A DNA stretch of 64,000 bases from Lachnospiraceae bacterium NSJ-143. Its GTDB lineage: Bacteria; Bacillota; Clostridia; Lachnospirales; Anaerotignaceae. The stretch lies in assembly GCA_022867625.1 (NCBI GenBank), contig JALIFM010000007.1:1-64000 (forward strand). The letters run 5' to 3'. The position numbers and the translations under genes were made by a program. Below are positions 57,838 through 64,000 of the stretch, piece by piece. Within the stretch, counting starts at the first letter, position 1. Every line of letters starts with the position of its first letter. The notes beneath the pieces are model-generated. The model searched no databases. It had not been told where the DNA came from and saw only the letters and a list, made by a program, of their open reading frames with translations.

Positions 57838-58671
57838 TTACTCTGCCTTGATATATTCTCCTATAATTTCATCAAGACTTCCGTCTTCTTTGAGCTCCTT
57901 AAGAGCATTGTTTATCTTATCAAGAAGCTCTGTATTGTCCTTTGCTATAGCTATAGCATAGTCCTCTGTAACATATTCTGTATCAAGGAGTTTAAGTCCC
58001 TCATTTGCGGCAACAAAAGCCTTAGCCGGCTCGTTGTCTATAACAACCGCGTCAACCTTGCCTGTTTTAAGAGCCTCAACAGCGTTAGCTCCTGTTGTGT
58101 AAGCTACAACACTGTCCTCGCCATAATCATCAGAGCAGTAAATATGTCCTGTTGTAGACTCCTGAACACCAATCATATGTCCCTGAAGGTCATCAGGTGA
58201 AGCAATCTCGGAATCCTCTGCAACAATTATTGACTGAATGCCTGTTGCGTAGCTGTCTGAAAAGCTGACGTTTTTAAGCCTGTCCTCAGTAACTGTCATA
58301 CCTGCAAGAACCATATCAATTTTTCCAGTCTGAACAGCAGTAATCAAAGATGAGAAATCCATATCCTCAATTTTAAGCTCCATTCCAAGTTTTTCGGCTA
58401 CCGCCTGAGCTATTTCAGCGTCAATGCCTACAACATGGTCATTTTCATAATACTCATACGGAGGGAAAGCTGCGTTTGTTCCCATAGTAAGAGTTCCACC
58501 ATCTGTTGTTGAAGGTTCGTCAGCTTCTGTTGAACCACTAGCTGAGGCCGATGCGCCTGCTGATGCCGAGCCTGAAGCCGCAGCTGAAGATGATGAATTT
58601 GACGAGCTGCCGCAGGCCGCAAGAGATGCGCACATAAAAGCTGCCGCAACTAAAAGTACTAATTTTTTCAT
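57838..58671 (-). CDS. polar amino acid ABC transporter, binding lipoprotein
   Basis: A 277-residue lipoprotein with signal peptide and lipobox LAAC (Cys 20). A long Ser/Ala/Gly linker (about 21-55) precedes a SBP_bac_3 domain: LTMGTNAAFPPYEYYEND, VGIDAEIAQAVAEKLGM and KIDMVLAGMTVTEDR. It captures a polar amino acid outside the membrane and hands it to the permease. AGGAGAGG precedes the ATG. Confidence 0.93.
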   Translation of the reverse strand: MKKLVLLVAAAFMCASLAACGSSSNSSSSAAASGSASAGASASASGSTEADEPSTTDGGTLTMGTNAAFPPYEYYENDHVVGIDAEIAQAVAEKLGMELKIEDMDFSSLITAVQTGKIDMVLAGMTVTEDRLKNVSFSDSYATGIQSIIVAEDSEIASPDDLQGHMIGVQESTTGHIYCSDDYGEDSVVAYTTGANAVEALKTGKVDAVVIDNEPAKAFVAANEGLKLLDTEYVTEDYAIAIAKDNTELLDKINNALKELKEDGSLDEIIGEYIKAE

Positions 58672-58777
58672 AAAATAACCTCTCCTTAGAAATAAAGTTT
58701 GTTTTAGCCTAATGGCACAAACTGTAGTATATACTTTTTACATAAATTTTGCAATAATTACTACAAATCTAATTAAA

Positions 58778-58804
58778 AAAGCCTGTGCAGCAATCACAGG
58801 CTTT
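58778..58804 (-). terminator. terminator of the ispH-rpsA gene
   Basis: AAAGCCTGTG/CACAGGCTTT stem with T residues on the minus strand, 20 bases past the stop. Confidence 0.85.
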
Positions 58805-58823
58805 CATATCGCTAAATCACCTA

Positions 58824-60785
58824 TTATTCGGCTGGAGTTTCTTCTGCCGCTGCTTCCTCTGCAGCAACACCGTCCGCCTCTTTTTTGCTGAGACTGATTT
58901 TTTTAGATTCAGTGTTTACTTCAAGAACCTTAACCTTGATTATATCGCCGATTTTAAGCTCGTCTTCCGGCTTAACAACATGCTTGTTGGCAATCTGTGA
59001 AATGTGAACAAGTCCGTCTACGCCAACCTCAAGCTCAACAAACGCACCGAAAGGCACCATACGTACTACCTTTCCTTCTACTATTGAGCCGGCAGGATAT
59101 TTTTCAGCTGCTGACAACCATGGGTTTGGTGTGACATTCTTAAGTGAAAGTGAAATTTTGCCTTTCTCTTTGTTAATGTCAAGAACAACAACCTCAACCT
59201 CGTCGCCTTCCTTGAGAACCTCTCTAGGGTTTGTAATTCTTCCCCAGCTCATCTCAGAAATATGGATAAGACCGTCAATTCCGCCAAGGTTTACAAAAGC
59301 GCCGAAATCTGTCAATCTGCTGACAGTACCTGTAATTTTCTTTCCAACCTCAAGTGTAGCAAATACAGCTTCCCTCTTAGCCTGAGCCTCTTTTTCAATA
59401 AGCGCCTTGCGTCCGCCTATAATACGGCGTTTGCTCTTGTCAAGCTCAATGATATTGAATGATATTGTCTGGCCTTTAAATACATTAAGGTCATCAACAA
59501 ATCTGTTTGAAACCTGCGACGAAGGAATAAATACTCTTACGCCGTTAACAACAGCAATTATGCCGCCCTTAACAACCTCAGTAACCTTGCCCTCAACAGG
59601 TGTTTTTTCGTCATAAGCCTTCTGTATATCGTCAAATCCCTTCATAGACTCAATACGTTTTCTAGAAAGGAGAACATTTCCGTCGCCGTCATTAACTCTT
59701 ACAACAAAAACCTCAATTTTATCTCCAACTTTAAGCTCTTTGCTAGGAAGAGCGTTTACATCACTGCTGTACTCGCCTCTAGTAATAATACCATCAGACT
59801 TATATCCAAGATTTACAGAAACCTCTTCATTTGATATCTGAATTACTGTTCCAGTAACAATATCTCCTGTATGTAATGTAACCAGATGCTCATCAAGAAG
59901 CTGCTGGAAAGAAAGCTCTCCGTCCTCACTAGTATTTTTCACTGCATCATTTAAAGCCTCGCTCATAGTACCAATAACCTCCTTTATTATTGCCGGTGGT
60001 GTCGATGCACCAGCAGTTATACCGATTTTATCATTTTTATCGAAATTATTCAACAATAAATCTGAAATTGTTTCAATATTAATAGTGTTTTTACAATTTT
60101 TTTTGCAGATTTCAAAAAGTTTCTGAGTATTGGAACTTTTTTTGTCACCAATTACAATCATTTTGTCAGCTTTTGTTGATATTTCAACAGCCTCCTTCTG
60201 CCTTTCGCTTGTGGCTGAGCATATTGTATTAAACAGAGAAATATCAGCGCCTTTGCCTTCCAGCACCTTAACTATATCATCAAGGAGGCTTTTTCTAAAT
60301 GTTGTCTGTACAACCATACAGTATTTTTCACCGGCTTCAGGCACAAAACCCGCTGCCTCGTCCGTATTTTTAGCTATAAACGCACTGTTAGAACACCACC
60401 CGTTTATACCAATCACCTCAGGGTGGCTGCTGTCTCCAGCTATTATAATCCTGTAGCCCTCATTAAATTTTTCATGAACGATATTGTGTATCTTTTTTAC
60501 AAAAGGGCATGTGCCGTCTATAATTTTAAGTCCTTTTTTATTTATATTGTCATACACTTGCCGGCCCACTCCGTGTGAGCGCAGCACAATAGTCCCGCTT
60601 TTAATTTCTTCTATATTCTCAACACATTTTACGCCCTGCTTTTCAAGACTTTCTGTAACTGTCTTATTGTGGATTATTGGACCGTATGTGTAAATATCGT
60701 CTGTACCCAAAACATCGTACACAGCCTCTATCGCCCTGTTTACACCAAAACAGAAGCCGGCCGATTTGGCAAGTAAAATTTCCAT
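58824..60785 (-). CDS. ispH-rpsA: IspH-ribosomal protein S1 fusion
   Basis: A 653-residue natural fusion known from Clostridia. Residues 1-280 are 4-hydroxy-3-methylbut-2-enyl diphosphate reductase, the last MEP-pathway step. The three [4Fe-4S] cysteines lie in AGFCFGVNRA, GTCPFVKKIH and NTICSATSERQ. Residues about 305-640 hold four S1 RNA-binding domains; the third and fourth have FGAFVNLGGIDGLIHISEMSW and FGAFVELEVGVDGLVHISQIA. It begins inside the cmk stop codon (TAATG), so the genes are coupled. An acidic Ala/Glu tail ends it. Confidence 0.96.
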   Translation of the reverse strand: MEILLAKSAGFCFGVNRAIEAVYDVLGTDDIYTYGPIIHNKTVTESLEKQGVKCVENIEEIKSGTIVLRSHGVGRQVYDNINKKGLKIIDGTCPFVKKIHNIVHEKFNEGYRIIIAGDSSHPEVIGINGWCSNSAFIAKNTDEAAGFVPEAGEKYCMVVQTTFRKSLLDDIVKVLEGKGADISLFNTICSATSERQKEAVEISTKADKMIVIGDKKSSNTQKLFEICKKNCKNTINIETISDLLLNNFDKNDKIGITAGASTPPAIIKEVIGTMSEALNDAVKNTSEDGELSFQQLLDEHLVTLHTGDIVTGTVIQISNEEVSVNLGYKSDGIITRGEYSSDVNALPSKELKVGDKIEVFVVRVNDGDGNVLLSRKRIESMKGFDDIQKAYDEKTPVEGKVTEVVKGGIIAVVNGVRVFIPSSQVSNRFVDDLNVFKGQTISFNIIELDKSKRRIIGGRKALIEKEAQAKREAVFATLEVGKKITGTVSRLTDFGAFVNLGGIDGLIHISEMSWGRITNPREVLKEGDEVEVVVLDINKEKGKISLSLKNVTPNPWLSAAEKYPAGSIVEGKVVRMVPFGAFVELEVGVDGLVHISQIANKHVVKPEDELKIGDIIKVKVLEVNTESKKISLSKKEADGVAAEEAAAEETPAE

Positions 60786-61462
60786 TATCCGATTCCAGCC
60801 TTTTCTTTGATTATTTTAATAATAGTGTCCTTCACTTCGTCAATATTCATACTTGTCGTATCAACCTCTATGGCATCTTCGGCCTTTCTGAGAGGATTTA
60901 AGGCGCGCTCTGAATCATTCTTATCCCTCTGTATAATCTGGCTTTTGACCAATTCAAAATCATATTCAAGCCCAAGCTTTTTTAACTCGCCGCAGCGGCG
61001 CTTTGCTCTCTCGTCAGCGCTTGCTGAAAGATATATCTTTACATCGGCATCAGTCAGCACATTTGTGCCTATATCCCTGCCGTCCATAATAACAGACATT
61101 CCCTTTGCCAGACTTCTCTGTATATTTACAAGCTTTTGCCTTACACTGCCGATAACAGCCACATCTGAAGCTCCCGCCCCTGCTTTCTGGCTTCTCACAT
61201 CGTCTGTAACATCAATACCGGAAAGGTATATCCTCTGGCCTCCGTTTTCAGCCTTTATATCCATATCTATGCTGTCAAGAATACCCGAGACCGCTTCCTC
61301 ATTTTTTGTGTCTATCCCGTTATTAATGCAATACAGCGCAACAGCACGGTACATGGCGCCTGTATCAATATATACTATCCCCAGCTCCTTGGCAATAAGC
61401 TTTGCCACAGTACTTTTACCACTTCCAGCCGGACCGTCGACAGCTACAGAATAAATGCCCAT
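60785..61462 (-). CDS. cmk: cytidylate kinase
   Basis: A 225-residue CMP/dCMP kinase. The P-loop is GPAGSGKST (about 10-18), followed by YIDTGAMYRAVAL, DGRDIGTNV and the lid segment RRCGELKKLG. It makes CDP/dCDP for nucleic acids. cmk next to an ispH-rpsA fusion is the standard Clostridia order. It overlaps the downstream gene by one base. Confidence 0.96.
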   Translation of the reverse strand: MGIYSVAVDGPAGSGKSTVAKLIAKELGIVYIDTGAMYRAVALYCINNGIDTKNEEAVSGILDSIDMDIKAENGGQRIYLSGIDVTDDVRSQKAGAGASDVAVIGSVRQKLVNIQRSLAKGMSVIMDGRDIGTNVLTDADVKIYLSASADERAKRRCGELKKLGLEYDFELVKSQIIQRDKNDSERALNPLRKAEDAIEVDTTSMNIDEVKDTIIKIIKEKAGIG

Positions 61463-61482
61463 TCAAATACCTTCTTCCAAAA

Positions 61483-61839
61483 TCAATTTATGTCAGGCCG
61501 CAAAACCTTAGCGCCCCCCAAGTATACATGCTTAGCGTCTTTCTGCTTAATGCCATTATCGACTGTAACCATTACGCGTATGCACATTTCAAGGCTGCCC
61601 TCCACATACATTTCCTGTACACACATAAGCGCCGCCTCGGTTATTCCAAGCTGCCTTGCCGCTACCGCCGGATAAGCTTTGTCCAAATCCCTTGTAGCCG
61701 TAAATACAATTGACACTATATCATCTATTTTAAGACTGTTTTTTTCTATTATGCTCTTAATAAGCTCCCTGCTGCTTTCAAGTATGCACTCTCTGCTGTT
61801 TTCAGCAGCGGTTACAGCTCCCCTTATGCTCGCTGACAT
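61483..61839 (-). CDS. aroH: chorismate mutase, AroH type
   Basis: A 118-residue AroH-class chorismate mutase, turning chorismate into prephenate for Phe/Tyr synthesis. SIRGAVTAAENSRECIL (start and active-site Arg), FTATRDLDKAYPAVAAR and MCVQEMYVEGSL are the family blocks. The start is MSASIRG at 61839, seven bases after GGAGG; that GGAGG lies within the end of the upstream flavoprotein gene, two bases before this start. It lies 20 bases before cmk. Confidence 0.93.
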   Translation of the reverse strand: MSASIRGAVTAAENSRECILESSRELIKSIIEKNSLKIDDIVSIVFTATRDLDKAYPAVAARQLGITEAALMCVQEMYVEGSLEMCIRVMVTVDNGIKQKDAKHVYLGGAKVLRPDIN

Positions 61840-61841
61840 TT

Positions 61842-63080
61842 TCATTCCTCCATACAAACACTGTTTCCGGCCGCAAAACCTGTTGAAAAGGCAATCTGAA
61901 GATTATACCCTCCCGTATAGGCATCGCAGTCTATCACTTCTCCTGCAAAATACAGACCACTGATTATTTTTGACTCCATTGTAGACGGATTAAGCTCATC
62001 AACATTTATTCCTCCACGGGTTATCACTGCTTCCCCAAAGCCATGGTCTCCAGTTATCGTAAGCGGAAGTGCCTTTATAAGCGAACAAAGGCTTTTCCTT
62101 TCCTCTTTAGTTACCTCATTTACCTTTTTATCTCCGTCTATGCCTGAAAGCCTCACAATAACCGGTATAAGTTTTTTAGGCAGAAGCTCGTCCAGAGCGT
62201 TTATAAAGTTTTTATTTTTAAATTTGTCAAAATCCCTGAGTATTCTCAAATCAAGAGTTTTCATATCAAGGGCCGGCTTAAGGTCTATAAACAGCCTTGC
62301 CTTTTTACCTTTCATATCTGTTATATGGCAGCTTGCGCTCAATATAACTGGCCCTGACACTCCAAAATGTGTAAAAAGCATTTCGCCAAAGTCTTCATAA
62401 AGCTTTTTTCCATCTGTGTTTTTAACTGTAATTGAAATATTTTTAAGACTAAGGCCCATAAGCTCTGCACACCATTTTTCCTCAGTGCACAGCGGTACAA
62501 GTGACGGCATAAGCTTTGTAACATTGTGGCCGCAGTCTTTCGCAAATTTATATCCGTCTCCTGTAGAACCTGTACCGGGGTACGACAGGCCACCTGTAGT
62601 AACAATTACCGCATCGGAGTAATATTGCCTACCGTTTAAAAGCTTTATGCCTTTAACTGAACTGTTGGACACTATAAGCTTTTCTACTCTTGAGTCAAGA
62701 TGGATATTCACTTTGTTTTTCTTCATATATCTTTCAAGCGCATGGGCTATATCCCCCGCTTTATCAGATACCGGAAACACCCTGTTGCCTCGCTCTACTT
62801 TAGTTTTTACACCAAGCCTATCAAAAAATTCAACAGTATCCTCACTTGTAAACCCATATAAAGCACTGTACAAAAAATAAGGATTGTTTGGTATATTGTT
62901 TATAAAATTGTCAACATCGCTGGCATTTGTTACATTACAACGCCCTTTGCCGGTAATGTATATCTTTTTGCCCACTATATTGTTACGCTCAAATATATGA
63001 ACCTCATGACCGTTTTCAGCCGCACGCCCCGCCGCTATCATACCCGCCGGCCCAGCTCCTACCACAATTACCCTGCCCAT
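61842..63080 (-). CDS. HI0933/YhiN-family flavoprotein
   Basis: A 412-residue FAD-dependent protein. The dinucleotide-binding start is VVGAGPAGMIAAGRAAENG, followed by FERNNIVGKKIYITGKGRCN (family signature), TTGGLSYPGTGSTGDGY and the C-terminal GLYFAGEVIDCDAYTGGYNLQIAFSTG. The family (YhiN) is conserved, with an unclear substrate. Two bases separate it from aroH, so they are cotranscribed. Confidence 0.92.
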   Translation of the reverse strand: MGRVIVVGAGPAGMIAAGRAAENGHEVHIFERNNIVGKKIYITGKGRCNVTNASDVDNFINNIPNNPYFLYSALYGFTSEDTVEFFDRLGVKTKVERGNRVFPVSDKAGDIAHALERYMKKNKVNIHLDSRVEKLIVSNSSVKGIKLLNGRQYYSDAVIVTTGGLSYPGTGSTGDGYKFAKDCGHNVTKLMPSLVPLCTEEKWCAELMGLSLKNISITVKNTDGKKLYEDFGEMLFTHFGVSGPVILSASCHITDMKGKKARLFIDLKPALDMKTLDLRILRDFDKFKNKNFINALDELLPKKLIPVIVRLSGIDGDKKVNEVTKEERKSLCSLIKALPLTITGDHGFGEAVITRGGINVDELNPSTMESKIISGLYFAGEVIDCDAYTGGYNLQIAFSTGFAAGNSVCMEE

Positions 63081-63094
63081 ACAAACACCTCCGG

Positions 63095-63715
63095 TCAGAT
63101 AAGCCCATTATCCGGTATATGGGAAGTATCATTAAGTATCCTTAAAACCGCTCCGCCCTTTTTTAACTCAAGCAGCGAAATTGATGTGTTGTCTATCCAC
63201 GTGCTGTTATACAAATCCTCTTTTATGCCAAGCAGATATTTTATCATAAGACGTATTATACCGCCGTGTGACACAATTACAATATTTGTATTGTCTTTTC
63301 CATCAAGCACCATATCAAGGCCTTTTTTAATTCTTTCTGTCACGGCGTCAAAGCTTCCGTCTCCCGGAAATGTATGCTCCTGAGGGTGAAGCAGAAACTC
63401 GTCAAATTCCTTTCCGTAGAGTGCTGAAAGCTCATCCCTTGTCCTGCCTTCCCAAATTCCAAAATTTATTTCTTTAAAATATTCAGATGTTTTTATTTCA
63501 AGGCCTTTAGCGCTGGCTATTGGTTCAGCTGTTTTAACAGCCCTTTTAAGAGGCGATGCATAAAGCTCGTCAACAGCAATCCCCTTAAACCTCTCGCCAA
63601 GGCGTCTCGCCTGTTCAATTCCTTTATCGCTCAGCTCAATATCAGTCCAGCCCTGGAAACGTTTAACTGTATTCCACTCTGTTTCGCCATGTCTTACCAA
63701 ATATAATCTTATCAT
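63095..63715 (-). CDS. histidine phosphatase family protein
   Basis: A 206-residue protein of the phosphoglycerate-mutase-like/PhoE/CobC clan. LVRHGETEWN with the catalytic His lies at residues 6-15, YASPLKRAVKTAEPI at about 55, the acidic residue in INFGIWEGRT near 85 and the second His in VIVSHGGIIR near 147. The substrate (phosphosugar, phosphoserine or alpha-ribazole phosphate) cannot be told from sequence; no cobalamin gene is nearby. Confidence 0.9.
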   Translation of the reverse strand: MIRLYLVRHGETEWNTVKRFQGWTDIELSDKGIEQARRLGERFKGIAVDELYASPLKRAVKTAEPIASAKGLEIKTSEYFKEINFGIWEGRTRDELSALYGKEFDEFLLHPQEHTFPGDGSFDAVTERIKKGLDMVLDGKDNTNIVIVSHGGIIRLMIKYLLGIKEDLYNSTWIDNTSISLLELKKGGAVLRILNDTSHIPDNGLI

Positions 63716-63803
63716 ATTTAAACCACCTGTAAACTTCTGTATTTAAAAACCGTACACAGTATTCTGCCTCGGATTTTGTCTGACCTTACAATACCAAAAT
63801 AAA

Positions 63804-63826
63804 GTGCCCCATAAAGAGGCACATTA
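63804..63826 (-). terminator. terminator of the pseudouridine synthase gene
   Basis: GTGCCCC/GAGGCAC hairpin (one mismatch) with T-rich sequence on the minus strand, directly after the stop codon. Confidence 0.6.
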
Positions 63827-63827
63827 T

Positions 63828-64000
63828 TTATAAACTTTTAAGATACGCCACTTCTCTGTCTGTAAGGTAGCGGTACGCTCCCTTTTTAAGGTCTCCAAGC
63901 TCTATATTGCCTGTTCCAACCCTTTTAAGCGTTGCAACAGGGTGCTTTATGGCATCGCACATCTTTCTTACCTGCCTGTTTTTTCCTTCTGTTATAGTAA
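63828..64000 (-). CDS. RluB/RsuA-type pseudouridine synthase, C-terminal part
   Basis: The window ends inside this gene; 56 codons and the stop are present. The peptide TITEGKNRQVRKMCDAI, then HPVATLKRVGTGNIELGDL and GAYRYLTDREV, is the conserved C-terminus of RsuA/RluB-family enzymes that modify rRNA. The catalytic Asp lies outside the window. Confidence 0.88.
   Translation of the reverse strand, partial: TITEGKNRQVRKMCDAIKHPVATLKRVGTGNIELGDLKKGAYRYLTDREVAYLKSL

Overview
The window comes from a low-GC Bacillota genome, most likely a gut-type Clostridia (Lachnospiraceae-like). The evidence is the ispH-rpsA gene fusion, strong GGAGG ribosome-binding sites, frequent TTG/GTG starts, an anaerobic ribonucleotide reductase and tail genes of Clostridia-phage type. 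Host genes occupy both flanks, all on the minus strand. On the left is glmM (148-1500). On the right, read leftward from the window end, are a partial rRNA pseudouridine synthase, a histidine phosphatase, a HI0933-type flavoprotein, aroH, cmk, ispH-rpsA, a polar amino acid ABC transporter, a secreted protein, a P-loop protein, a radical SAM protein, a secreted protein, a phosphodiester glycosidase and an HD-GYP protein.

Between the HD-GYP gene and glmM lies a 47 kb prophage-derived element (1549-48588). It is bounded by a 36-bp imperfect repeat (17 bp perfect), with a tyrosine integrase and an excisionase at the left end. The element looks decayed. An nrdD gene has lost its N-terminal half and abuts, head to head, a gene fragment on the other strand. 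No terminase, portal or capsid gene is present. The tail module does survive: tail proteins, a very large tape measure, distal tail proteins, several tail-fibre cassettes, XkdX and an M15 endolysin. Accessory genes are a GNAT acetyltransferase, a cysteine desulfurase, RusA, a type III R-M system and an orphan gene near the right end.

The most striking feature is in the tape-measure gene. It is split into two parts that join exactly in frame (2,966 codons) if bases 12713-21491 are removed. The 5' edge has a group I-type P1 ending in a U-G pair, followed by recognisable P2, P4, P7, P8, P9 and P9.1 elements. A 12-bp arm at 13163-13174 has its perfect complement 8.3 kb away at 21468-21479, just before a terminal G. 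This reads as a group I intron whose P9.2 loop holds about 8.3 kb of cargo. The cargo is a decayed AAA-ATPase, two small ORFs, an XRE regulator, a YhdJ-like adenine methyltransferase with a probable restriction endonuclease, a membrane protein, an NdpA-like protein and two duplicated zinc-ribbon genes.

The element therefore carries two R-M systems (a probable type II in the intron loop and a type III near attR) plus several unrecognised genes beside them. Its att core also contains the likely -10 box of glmM, so integration would leave the promoter of this essential cell-wall gene in place.
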